Position numbers and translations under genes: made by a program
DNA from: Lutjanus erythropterus
Lineage: Eukaryota; Chordata; Actinopteri; Lutjaniformes; Lutjanidae
Direction: 5' to 3'
Assembly (NCBI GenBank): GCA_020091685.1
Contig: CM034598.1
Location: 22,941,326-23,005,325, forward strand
Length of the DNA: 64,000 nt
In this document: in pieces, positions 11,652 through 22,985 of the stretch
Numbering within the stretch: the first letter of the stretch is position 1
Layout: each line of letters starts with the position of its first letter
The notes under the pieces: model-generated
The model's input: the letters and a program-made list of their open reading frames with translations, nothing else
Databases searched by the model: none
What the model was told of the DNA's origin: nothing

Positions 11652-14600
11652 TCTTCACAACTTCAGAATTACAGTGACAGTCTTTGCCCAGGATTCAGCT
11701 TCTAATTGTAAAGGCTAAGACCATTGGCTACATACTCTGCTGCACTGATACTTTGCAAAGACTCAAATCTATCTATCCTGCTATTCCCGTGGGAGCTGCC
11801 CAACACCACACACTGCATCAAATCCTGATTGACACAGTGCAATGGGTTGGCCGGTAATGATCTGCCACACCTATCCAATCCACAGCGTAGGCTGGTTAAG
11901 AACAAGGTGGCCCTTGTGCTGAACATCCAGGCTTCACTGCACTAGACAACACTTTGAGCTCTTAACAGTGCATTAGCAATGTAAGACTCTCACACAACAG
12001 GTTTCTCACTCACATCCTTTAATGCTAAACACAGCCTGGAAGAAAGACCCAGATATATCAAGCAGGTAAATCTGATGAAACGACAGCGGAATCAACCACA
12101 AATCTCCTCCACACAAGCTGCACTGAGCGAGGCTCGATGCTGGAGCACCTCCTGAGGAATGTGCACAAACAGCTGTAGGAGGGTCCCATTTTGATATCTT
12201 CTCGGGACACATTACGCAACCTCTCTGTCACTGTCCCTGTCATCAGTAGGTGTGGGAGGATTGAGTGCATTGTGCTGATGCATTAGAGCTAAATGTTCTT
12301 AGGCAAGAAGGATGGCTTCTGTTTGAGGCACCACTCAGACCCGCTCTTTTAGATATGCAGCTCAGGTTCAGCGAAAGATACACAAATCACTCACTCTCTT
12401 TGTCGAGGTCAAAGCAAGTAGTTACACCAACTTAATTGCCAGTGAGTTGAGAAATGTGCCAAATGTGCTTGAAGGGCTCTTTTGAAAGGATCTCAATAAG
12501 CAAAGGCAATTCCCATGAAGGGACAGAGAGACTGATCAGTGGACAATTCCTACACTCAGTATTAAATGCTTCATGATAGACTGTCCTTTCTCCAAGGACC
12601 TCATTCCAACAGGAGGACCGCTCATGTATACAATTCGACTCGAAGTGGAATTCAACAGTTTGATTAGAATGTTTCACATGTTCTTTGTCATTAGAAAGAC
12701 CCAAAGCCAGTTGAACAACACAGTGGATTGCCACTGTAAACTATGGTGGACTTCACATATTGTAATAATTTAAATAATAATGCAAAGAAATATTAAAAGC
12801 ATATTGATTTATATGTCTGTCTGCATCCAGAGACACCAACCTGTAATCATCATTTTCAACACAGAAAAAAAAATCTGCAAACTGAAAGGTCAGTGCATGT
12901 CTTTTACAACACTTGTTCATCACACAGAACTTAAACAAACGTAACGTGTGTGATGCACACAACGATGCAACACCCCCTATTTTTTTTTCCTTTTGATTCT
13001 CCCGAGTCAATTCTTTTTCTCTATAGAAGAAAAAGCTCTCACCCTCTGCATGGGCACTCTGACCAAGATAGAGGTTGCTGGTGTGACTGGATTTGGACAA
13101 AGGTGGTGGTGGAAAGTACGCAGTGTTGAATGTATCCAGCTGGCTTTTTATCTGGATGTATCTATTCTTTTTGAGACTCTAACAGTTATTTAATGTGTTA
13201 AAATCAGATTAAATGCTCGGAACAGTCTTGCTGCCTTAAGGTAATTATGGGGAGTCATTTAGCTAAAAAGGAGGGCCTTCACACTACCTGACAAGCAGCT
13301 GTGGATGACAAATGTTAGTAAGATGTATCTATATGTGTCTTTTAAAGTACACACATTACAAAAGCAGGCAAGCATAATATTTAGCTGACAAGGTCAGCTA
13401 AAGTGAAATACCAGCACAACTTTGAGAGCAACACGCACAGTCACGTGTTGACCTGTTCTAAGCAGGCAGAGGTCATAAAGTGTGACCTTGATACCAAAAT
13501 TTCAGTGTGTCACTGGATTACTAATGACACGCCCAAAAAAGTACCTATTTTCTGCTGTTGCACATGGCAATTCATCTATAGTGAACAATAAACCCAGACC
13601 CAAAGAAAATGTCTCTTTGCCAACACAAAGTCATGACTTATTTGACACATGCACACAAATGTGTCATTAAAAACATTTCAGTGAGTGCTCTAGTGGTATT
13701 TATGAAAATGGGTGATTATATTTATGCTAATGCTCAATTTAGGACAGAGAGACAAAAATAATAAACATTTTGAAGAATTATTCAGGTATTGGCAAGTACA
13801 TAGACAGCAATTCACTGGAGAAACTCTTAGGAATAGTAGCATGCATTTAACTATAGGCTATACATAATACATATAAGTTGATTTTGGTTTAGTCACTGGA
13901 TCAAAATGAAATCCAGATAACTCCTGAGTAGTTCAACCAGCTCTGAACATTAGTCATTAATGGGCTTGAAAAGCAAGTAATTTTTTTTTTTTAATTTATT
14001 TGACAATTTGACATTTTAATATTTTTTTCTGCATCATGAACAACAAAATTGAATTAATAATAAGAGTTCTGCTCATACCCTCAGTGAGCAAAAATACATG
14101 GACAGCCATGGTTCGGTGCAGCTGGGTGTGGATTTTCTTAAGAAGAAGCTTAACCATAAGAGCAAAAGCAATAGGTTTACTGTGAAAGGTCACCGCACCA
14201 TAGACCATCAGAGAGAAATCTCAGAAGGGCGGTTAACCCACTGCTCATGTTTGGAAGCAATAAGCACAGAAAGATGTGCTACATTCTAAGCGTTATTGTA
14301 GAGCTGCAGCCTTGAAAGTATTTCCGTCACTTCATCAACAGGGCTCAGCACCCACTCTACTGCCACAACTCAGCTTGTACCACTCTCGTTTTTTGATGAC
14401 TGACTGACAAGGTTTGGGCATATAGACCAAGCTGTGTCATGGGCACAGCATAAGCACATGAAAATAACACAGAGATAAATGCGTACCAAACCCTTGTTAG
14501 AAGGTTAAGGTGGAAGCACTTCAATTATGCAACCATTACAATTCACCAATGGGCCCCCGACAAGGTTCCAAATGTTAACAAGAAAAGGTGATGATCAACC

Positions 14601-14800
14601 TTTTAACAGCACATTTGATGACGAAGCTAAACACATTCATGTGGGATCAACAGAGAGAGGAAAAGGAGAAGAAAAGCAAGGATTATAACTTCTATGGGTG
14701 ACATCTTTTTCTCCACTAGACAAACTGCAGTGAAGGTTTATGTGGTAATTTTCAGTTCAATCAGTTTATTCATTATTTTGTTTCTTACATTCTAATAATT
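11652..14800. other. Non-coding DNA, no gene recognised
   Basis: About 3.1 kb without a recurring repeat or a recognisable protein. The open frames at 12432-12734 and 12753-13100 (minus) have no recognisable domains and overlap plus-strand frames of similar size, as expected by chance. An A/T run is present at 13980-14000. Confidence 0.55.
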
Positions 14801-15397
14801 TTAAAGACAATATGTGATGAATGTGCATCCAAAAACATTACAAATAGCGAGTTGGAATCTTTGTCTGTATATTAGAAATACTGCCTAATATATGATTCAT
14901 GGTTGAAGTGAGTTGTTTCCCTCCGCCCCCTTTTCCTCAGCCTCGAGGAAGCTCAGGAAGGCTGCAGGAACACTGCAGGGGTACAAGATAAGCGCAACAT
15001 TGTAATTAGACAATAACAAGCGAGGATGAGTACAACACTGTAAGTTGGTCAGCTGTTGTTAGCTGTCAGTTGTCTGTCAATGTAAAGCTAAGCTCCTAAT
15101 CCTGAAAAACGAAAGCCCACTGGTCCAAAAATGCACATTCTCGAGTTTGAGTTCAGTGACTACCTGTTTTCTGACAGAGACTTACTCATTTGGCAAAGAC
15201 TCAGCATTAATTTTAACTTTTGTTAACATGAAATAGGTATACAAATGCAGTCATTCTGGCCTGGAATGGAAACTTCAAAGGAGGACACTGTAGTTGAAGC
15301 ATTGTTGTCATAAGAGTGAGTATTTCAACCAGCATGTTTCCATAATTTCTGCTGACATATCGTACTTGTTTCAAATATATTACATATTTCTCCTTTC
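14801..15397 (+). mobile_element. TTAA-ended non-autonomous DNA transposon, copy 4
   Basis: Starts TTAAAGACAATATGTGATG at 14801 and ends ACATATTTCTCCTTTCA, where the last four bases are a one-base change from TTAA. It aligns along its length with copies 2, 3 and 5, including CATCCAAAAA near the left end (shared with copy 2), CAGCCTCGAGGAAGCTCAGG, GTCAGTTGTCTGTCAATGT and CAGCATGTTTCC. The left terminus AATATGTGA mirrors the right terminus AATATGTAA in inverted orientation, extending the inverted repeat to about 19 bases. Confidence 0.72.
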
Positions 15398-17700
15398 ACT
15401 TTTACATGCACTTATATTGGATTCAGTCCATTTAAGCAGAATTCCAGTACTGTGACAGACTTTTTTCTCAAAACAAAACATGCTTTAGTCAACATGCTGT
15501 ACGGTCAGGTTTAGAGATAAAGATATTGAGTCCCAGATACTGGCGACCTCTGTCAGAGACTGCTTCATCTTGATGGCCATGTTCTTGACATATATATGTT
15601 TTTTTAGATGATTACGTTTATATGAATAACCGCTAATGAGCTGTTTTAGTTGTTATAGCTTTACTCAAGATAGGAGGTATTTATTTGTGGTTATTAAAGT
15701 ACTGTGCATTACAGATAAAAATAGCTTATATACAAATTATTATGTATTTGTGTATCATGATACACGTTTGGCAACTGAACTGACACTTCTCCTAATGCTT
15801 CTTTTCCTGCTGCGTCCCAGAGTTCAAGTATTGACCACAAAAGGTATTAGAATTCAACATTTTCACGTTGACTGTTGGCTGACTGATGGCATTATTTTAT
15901 TAATGATTTAGCACTGAACTTTGCATTGTGCTGACACCAGAGATGGGGTAGCTAAGCTGTGAATTAAGCCCCAAATCCCTTCGATTCCCCCTGGCTGGCA
16001 GTCTGCTCATCACCATTACTTATTCACCAGAAATAAAAAAAAGGGACTTCCAGTGTGGTTGCGGCCCTCTACATACACTATATCCTCCAAGTCCTACCTA
16101 CCTGTTATAATCCTGCATAATGGAAAAGTGGAATGTCACCTTGTGTGAGAGGCAGCTGATATCTCTCAGCGAGCAGAAAAAAAGTCATTTAGCACAAGTG
16201 CAGATCACATTTAATTAGACGAGAGGATTTAAATTGCCATGCATCAAACACTGTGGATGACCAAAACGGAAAGAACTTGGGCCACGGGCCAGATTCCATG
16301 AGCTCTTCCATAACCCATCAAAATCCCTTGAGCTACAGGGGTCAATAAGTCAGAACACAGCCGCCTTAATTAACGATGACCATAGCTGGGAGGTGCCCAG
16401 AATCTCAATGCCTGCCACCTGCATTCTGCTAAAATATGGAGGAAATTTACAAATGAGCAACTTTAGTTACCAAATTGCCATTATTGTTTTATTCAGCGCA
16501 AGGTTTAATTTCGAATGTCTGTCCTGGAATGTGCCATTAAAATCCTCCTGCATGGGCAAGATCATCAAAGGATTATACAGCAGTAACTCATTACATGTGC
16601 AAGATAGATATCTCCATAAGGCATCTCAGATAAAATGAGTTTGATGTTTCTAGTTCACTAATGACTCCAGTCTAGGTATGGTGGGGTAATTTTTCGATAC
16701 ATGTTAACCTGTCAGTGTGGGCGAATATTTTCACCATTTAGCTGCCACCTATTGTTGAGGAGTGATTTCACTTTCATTATGCTTCGCGGGGACATCAATA
16801 ATAGCCACACAGCTGTCAGAGTCCATTAAGACACATCTACATAAGGATGGGAGCAAATATTCATAGGCATATCAGTTTTCTGGGAACCGCTCTGTGAGAT
16901 GGATTGGAATGACACAAAGATGAACTCCTTTTTGAATCCATTGTGAGATGGGAACTGCCACATTGGCTCAAGGTAAAATATCACCCACACATGTACACAC
17001 ATATTGAACAGTGCACACACGCACGCACTACACCACACACAGAAACTTATTTATATATTTCTCAGTCATGTGGCAGCATTGCTTCTACAGAGGTGTTACT
17101 GTCTGAATGCTTTTCTTTCATAGGTGCCATTGCAGAGGCACTTAAGAGGATGGACATACAGATTCACCGATTCTCTGGAATCAACAGACAATAACAGAAC
17201 AGAACAATTGTGAAATAGTTTTTAGTTATCAAAACACAGTTATTATTAGTTAGATAGTTTATTTCTTTTCAGGCTATCTTTCTTCATTTTACAATGCCCC
17301 TCTTCAAAAACTGTTTTTGTAGTGGAATTTCCTCCCCCCAGGACTTTAAAGTCAAGCAATTAATTTTTATTTTGCGACAGTGTTGTTGTCACTAATCCTG
17401 CTTCCTCACCCTTCAACCCGTCGCATACCACAATGCTCTTAGCAGGCTCAGCAACTGCCAGCTAAAGCCTGTTCAATTAAGCAACAAATAAAGGACACAC
17501 CAATATTTTTGCTCATGTAAGTCCATAAATAATAATGATAAATGGTGAGTTTTTTTCCCTGGAGAACATATTTGGAATACAAAGGTTTTCTGAATCAAAC
17601 AGCTAGTTGTGGCTGCTAGCAACACTGATCAATGCAAGTAACACAGGTGACAAAATTGTAACAAACACAGGTGGAGCCCTCGACACAAACTGGAAAAGTT
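15398..17700. other. Non-coding DNA, contains a candidate conserved block
   Basis: No gene is confirmed. About 16050-16660 is balanced in composition, free of repeats and rich in TTAATTA-like homeodomain cores (for example CCTTAATTAACGATGA near 16363), as is common in vertebrate developmental enhancers; that is an inference only. A possible terminal exon near 17124-17194 is discussed among the findings. Confidence 0.35.
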
Positions 17701-18510
17701 AGCCTTCAAATCTTTGGGTAACAGCCCTCTCCAATCGCATGCACATATTTGCCCACTGAAAATGTGCATATTCATAACTGGCCAATCAGGATGTCGGTAC
17801 TGATATGTGTGTGACCCTGTATATACAAGACCGTCCAGACAGACAGGACTCCACCTGTGTTCATAGAACTTGGGTTACAATATAGCAACCTCTGTTTTAT
17901 CTCACACAGGCCCCGCCCTCTGATCAGCTGTCTTAATACAGTGAGTGGAGCCCAATGCCTGAATGCTCTGCTGCAACAAACCAACAGTCCCAGCCCACTT
18001 AAACCGACCAGCTAAAGATTAATCACCCTCATACCTCTAGATAACCTAGGCTGCCACAGTCTAGAAGTAAAAGGTCTCATCCAACCTGGTAATAAGTGCA
18101 TTAAAATGTCTGAAAAACTGGCCTAACACCATAGGGGTCAAAGCATACACTGCACAACCTGCCCACTTCATTCCCCAAGACCTGTTAGAGCATGGGAGAA
18201 TGCAGGTGTATAATGCCCACAGGGGTAGGTGGCGGGCAGGTGCAACACAACTGACATGCACACCATCCTTTTCACAAGTCCTGAGCCACTCCTGTGACCA
18301 CAGATCCTGAAAAGGAACCTGTGAGTCAGTGGGTCAGTTTGCCATTTGCTCAAGAGGATGCAGAAGCTGCAAGACAGTCTTTTCTAAATGGTGTCACACA
18401 CGAATCTGTAACAACATCCTGATTGGCTGGCTACAAATAGCAGATATTCAGAGGTCGAGCACATGTGTGTAATTGGAGGGAGCTTTTACCTGTAGAGTCT
18501 AGTAGAGGCC
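17700..18510. mobile_element. Element with ~100-bp terminal inverted repeats
   Basis: The left part, about 17728-17815, is the approximate reverse complement of about 18395-18490. The best-matching core is CCAATCAGGATGT near 17783, mirrored by ACATCCTGATTGG near 18412. Flanking agreement includes CTCCAAT, CACAT, and GTGTGTGAC on the inner side. The ~580-bp centre is GC-richer than the neighbourhood and holds no coding sequence I recognise. A CCAAT core and a TATATA lie some 35 bases apart at the left end. The class is unknown; a fold-back or TIR transposon is the simplest reading. Outer boundaries are estimates. Confidence 0.55.
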
Positions 18511-19932
18511 AGAGGCTGTGTGAGATAGAACAAAAGTTAACAAGCTAAACTAGTTAGCTGTCAAGATCAAGATCTTACATATTATGTCTGTATTTACAGC
18601 AGCTAATCATTCATTTGCACTACATTATCTTAAACTGTCATGTGGTAGACAGCTAAATTTTGTTTGTGGAATACTAACTTTGTTGTAAGAGTGACTGTCA
18701 CTTGGAAAAATAACAATCTATATTTAAAAAGAAAAAAAAACTAAAATAACACACTAATGCTCATGCAATTGCACCTTGAGCACAAAGCAATGCTTTTTCA
18801 TTAGGAGCATAATGTTTTGTACAGTTAACAAGAACTTGCCTCATTGTTCTTGATTCACATCTGTAACATGCAGAGCAAAACGGCCAAACTGAGCATGCAC
18901 TGACATTATTGCCTTGATAGCTCCACAGCCCCCAGCAGTCTCTGCATAACGAGAACAATGTGCTTGATAGTCTCATGATTACTGCATATTGCTTTGCATA
19001 CATGAGGGCTCAACTGCACTCTAAGCCTACATGTAGGTTTACACGCATTGTTTTTTACATTAAAATTCAAAGGCCTATTACCTTCTTTGTCTGAGGTCAG
19101 CAAAAAGACAAAACAGAAGAGAAAAAAGAGAGGAAGAACAAATTAATGCCCTGCTCCAGTATTGCGCCAGATCAAATCCCACATGGAGCAGTATATCGCT
19201 ACAATGAGCGAATATCCCAGCCCATATCCAGGTGTCCCTGGAAGCACCAGTATTGACCATCACAACAGTGCCGGAGCGAGAACAAGCTTCCCTGTGGGGC
19301 CCAGATGAGTAAGGAGCTGTCAGGTTTGGCTCCCCTAAGCGTTAATAGACCCCCTGCCTGCACCTATCTCCAGGTCCGCATCTAGCCTCCAGCTGAGTTC
19401 TCCAAAGCTCTGGTTGTAGAACCCCGTTTCTATATTCACCTCCATCTCATTCTATCTCACAGATATAGGAATGGATAAAGTTAACTCACAGAAGAGAGAG
19501 TGGATTATGATATGACAGCAGCTGAACAGGGGCACTTGTTGTGTTATTAAAACAGCAATTCAAGTTATAAATTTATATTAAAATATTACAATATTGGATG
19601 AGTGTAATTTCAAGCAGCACATATGAATTTAGATTTATAATGGATGCATTATCAATTATTTAGCTTGTATATGTTGACTAATACTTATTAAGTATGTCCA
19701 CTTATAATTAATACATTGTATTTCACATAGTGTTATATAGTCACTTGGGTTGAACATTATTAGAAAATTTCTTCAACCAAATAGAGATAAAGATCACTTT
19801 GGCCTTCAGCATCACTAAATAAAGAACTCTTCTTGAAGCAGATTTGTGTTCAAGCAACTAAAAGATTTGAAGTTAAAATAGCTGAATACAAAGTGCCCTT
19901 GTTTGGCCATGAGCACAAACTTTGCTTTAAAC
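18511..19932. other. Non-coding DNA, nothing recognised
   Basis: No gene or recurring repeat is visible. Composition becomes strongly AT-rich at 19550-19760. Confidence 0.5.
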
Positions 19933-20161
19933 CAGGAATCACCAAATGGTGGACCTCAGTCTGGACCCGTGACCAATCTCTGATAAATTCACGAGAATAG
20001 ATCATTTTCATGGAGCATTTTTTCCGACGGTCGCGGCTATAGACAGCGGGCGCTGCTACTCCAGTTAATATGACAATGGCTTCACTCAGTTGAGCCAAAT
20101 TATTTGTTTACCCTGTGCGGCCAGCGCACCAGAGCAGAGAGGAAGAGACAGTGATGACAGC

Positions 20162-20785
20162 ATGGCTTGCTCCAAAAGAAGGAAGGTTGATGCGGAAAAC
20201 CGTTGTTTTAAAGATGAATGGACAGAGAAATTTATGTTCATTCTTCCAGCAAGTAGTTCAAAACCAGTGTGCCTCATATGCTCTGAAAACGTGGCATTAA
20301 TTAAAAATGGTAACGTGAAGTGCCACTACGAAACAAAGCACAGCTCTTTTGAGCAAAGTTATCCCCTGAAGTCCGAGCTGAGGGCACGCAAAAGGAGGAA
20401 GGAGGTGACGCTGACATTCAAGTGGGCACATGCAGGATCTCTACAGCTTGAGCTCATTGATCTGCAAGGAAATGCTGCATTAAGAGAGCATTTTGAGGCA
20501 ACTGACCCTGCTATTGTCTGGCTGCAGACTGTGTCTGACAGTGTGTTTCCTGGTCTAACCAAAGTAGCACTGCACACCTTGACTATGTTTGGATCGACTT
20601 ACAGCTGTGAGTCAGCTTTTTCCACTATGAACATTATCAAAAACAAGTACCGTTCTAGGCTCACCAATGAACACCTACATATCTGCATGAGAATGTCACC
20701 GACTCCATCCAACCAAGATTTAAATTATTGGCAGGGCAGTCACATTCCCATTTCTCTCATTAAGAAAAGTTATAAAAAAGAATAA
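20162..20785 (+). CDS. Shortened hAT protein: BED-like finger plus dimerisation region
   Basis: A 207-codon open frame, starting at the ATG at 20162; the frame extends upstream only to a TTG, so the ATG is preferred. Residues 4-9 (SKRRKV) look like a nuclear-localisation patch. C37-x2-C40 and H55-x4-H60 form a BED-like zinc finger of the type seen at the N-terminus of ZBED/GTF2IRD2-like hAT proteins. From about residue 93 to 171 comes the hAT C-terminal dimerisation region, with the characteristic FGSTYSCESAFSTMN at 142-156 and YRSRL at 162-166. The several hundred residues that normally lie between, including the DDE catalytic core and its insertion, are absent, with the junction near residue 80. 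The product should be able to bind DNA and dimerise but not transpose. It might act as a repressor of related elements or simply be a decay product; the frame has no stop or shift. Family assignment is secure; function is inference. Confidence 0.75.
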   Translation: MACSKRRKVDAENRCFKDEWTEKFMFILPASSSKPVCLICSENVALIKNGNVKCHYETKHSSFEQSYPLKSELRARKRRKEVTLTFKWAHAGSLQLELIDLQGNAALREHFEATDPAIVWLQTVSDSVFPGLTKVALHTLTMFGSTYSCESAFSTMNIIKNKYRSRLTNEHLHICMRMSPTPSNQDLNYWQGSHIPISLIKKSYKKE

Positions 20786-20791
20786 TTACAA

Positions 20792-21185
20792 GAGAAAAGA
20801 TGGTGTTCAAAGCTCTGTTTGCATTTTTTTTTCTAAAAGAACTACTTTTTATTTATTGTTTTCTGAAGATGTTTACTTTTTTTTACTTGAAAAGTAGACC
20901 TTCAGTTTTTTTAGGCTGGGACCTCTTTAATTTAAGAAAAAAGAAGAGAAAAATGTTTAGTTAATGCTCTGTTTGCACTTGTTTTTTTCCTAGAAGAGCC
21001 ACTTCTTATTTATTGTTTTCTGAAGATGTTGACTTTTTTACTTGAAGTGTAGGTCTTCAATTCTTTAGGCTGGGACCTCTTTAATTTAAGAGAAAAAAGG
21101 GTTATTTGGCTCTGTTAGCACTTAATTTATTTATTTTATTCTGAGTGTTCTGTTTTCTTTAATCTGAAATAAAGGCCTTAAATTT
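20792..21185 (+). repeat. ~150-bp tandem repeat in the hAT 3' region
   Basis: Two near-complete units and a partial third. GCTCTGTTTGCA recurs at about 20812 and 20964; TATTTATTGTTTTCTGAAGATG and GGCTGGGACCTCTTTAATTT recur about 153 bases apart; a weaker third unit starts near 21109 with GGCTCTGTTAGCAC. The units lie directly after the stop codon, so the duplication affects only untranslated sequence. Confidence 0.8.
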
Positions 21186-21351
21186 ATTTTACTTTTATTT
21201 ATGGTAAAAGAGCTAGCTGTGCACTGTGTTAAACATTTCCTGCATTGAAAACTGACAATAAATATTCTTGAAACCACTCAGGACTTCGTTCGGTTTACTT
21301 GAAGGAAATTTGAATGACTGGACCTCAGTGACTTTTAATTGAATCCCTCTG

Positions 21352-22590
21352 GTGTAGATAATCAGGTTGCAGCACAATAATGTTTGTGGCCACAGAAAAG
21401 AAATAAAAGTCCCTGTTTATTATGTAACTTGTCTAATTAGCAGCAGTGCTCGCATTAGCTATGAGCTATAAATGTAGTCAGCGACCATCAGCTGATCACG
21501 TTTGTTTTTGTATCTACAGCTTCCAGCTCTGCAGCTCAGAAACATGTTTAGGAGACCTTGGTTTTAAGCTATTTTAACTGTCTTTAGCCCAACTCGTAGC
21601 TCCTAACTAGCTTGTTGTTAGCTTTTCACAGTCTGGACTAACCCTGCTGTGAAGAATACATGAGGACATCATGGTAACTTTTACAAGGGTTTATTTTTTC
21701 TGTGCCAGTCAACACAACACAGAGCTTATCTACACACTTTATGGCTGATTAAAGTTACGTAACCACCCCTCACATACGCACTATCTCACAAAACTAAAGA
21801 CTATGGGCATAAAAACAAAGTATGTTGGCATGGCAATGCACCGGTGCTGGCTACCTCAGTGAAACTGTTAAGAGTGGAGGAAATGTCAGAGTGAATATGA
21901 AAACGATGTGTAACAAGTTGACAATTCAGTCTGATATCAGGCTAGAACATTACTGTTTACTGTTTATTCTCCTAATGCTGTATCAGAGCTGTATTAGGTT
22001 CCTGCTCATGCAAACCCAACATTTGTCACTACCATTGTTTCATATTAAAAGCATTTAACATGTGGCACGGGGTGGCTTCATCATTGTGATGATTCAACAA
22101 TGGCATTTTGATTTTTTTGGCAGTGGACAAGTTTTAAATGTTGCCAGGGAGTAATGGAAGAAAAATGGGCCGTCATAGTGAGCTGATAAATGAAGAACAA
22201 CAAGCCGCACACATTCAACTCCTCAGCAAGGTAACCAACTCCTTTTACCAGCACTGAACCCTGCTGTTTGGTGGAAAACTACTCAAGCCATATGCAGAAT
22301 GAAATTAGATTAAGTGCTGTTAGCTGTTTACATCAGTAGTAAGCTAGGCAAACGTCATTGTGCACAACAAACCAAAAGTGTTTACTGGTTCAGCATCAAA
22401 TGGAAATGTGCATTTGCCACTTTTGGCTATGACTATGACTAAAGCATAATAACTACATGGATGAACAGTGGATAAGTTAAAATGAAACTTTTCTATGGAC
22501 ATTCTGACAATGTTTTTTCTTTAAAGTGAGACCACCTGTTAACGGAATATGTCTCTTAGCAGAGACAATACGGAAATCATAATATTAGCT
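21352..22590. other. Non-coding DNA, nothing recognised
   Basis: No recurring repeat or recognisable protein. The plus frame at 21822-22058 has no domain and is probably chance. Confidence 0.45.
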
Positions 22591-22599
22591 GAGACCATC

Positions 22600-22985
22600 A
22601 AGCATGCAAGTTTTGTCTGACGCCACAAATGACCATTCTGCTACACGGGAAGAAATGCCCTGCCTTGTCTGTATATCTCCAGACCAATCACAGTCTTGGG
22701 TGACGCTAAGCCCAGAATGCAGCGATGGTGCCACTGCAAAATACTGTTGGGAAAACTGTTTATGGTGGAACATTTGGGCATTTGGAGGCATGCCTTGGCA
22801 CTAAAATAATTTAATCCCTGCAAAAGATTCTAATTTGCCATTTTCAGCATGTAGGTTGCAGCTTCAAGATTGTTCTTCCCAGGGACTCTGAAAATAGGAT
22901 GCCGCAGTGCCACCAGAAACAAGTGTCCAATGGCAGACCTTGAATCCACAGAGTACATCTGGAAATCAGACTACCAATGTATATA
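22600..22985. repeat. Dispersed teleost repeat fragment, unclassified
   Basis: The block with TATCTCCAGACCAATCACAG, GACGCTAAGC, GATGGTGCCACTGCAAAATA and TGGTGGAACATTTG resembles a repeat I recognise from percomorph intergenic DNA, where the same phrases occur in this order. The end near 22960-22985 may be its terminus. Short open frames on both strands here are by-products. The assignment is from memory of the family and is not proven by a second copy in this window. Confidence 0.4.

Larger units (their letters stand above)
19933..21351 (+). mobile_element. hAT-family DNA transposon, internally deleted
   Basis: The element is inferred to run from CAG at 19933 (CAGGAATCACCAAATGG) to CTG at 21351 (reverse complement CAGAGGGATTCAATT). 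The ends match only loosely and no intact 8-bp duplication remains, so it is an old insertion. It contains one coding region (20162-20785), a tandemly repeated 3' untranslated region (20792-21185) and AATAAA sites at about 21166 and 21254. GGACCTCAGT occurs near both ends in direct rather than inverted orientation. Confidence 0.65.

Noticed and set aside
17700-18510. Interpretation as a solo LTR
   Set aside because: CCAAT and TATA-like boxes are present, but the long inverted arms are not expected of an LTR and no flanking duplication or TG...CA ends were found.
20090-20161. Upstream extension of the hAT frame by 24 codons
   Set aside because: The extension starts at TTG, not ATG, and adds residues not seen in the family; the ATG at 20162 is the likely start.
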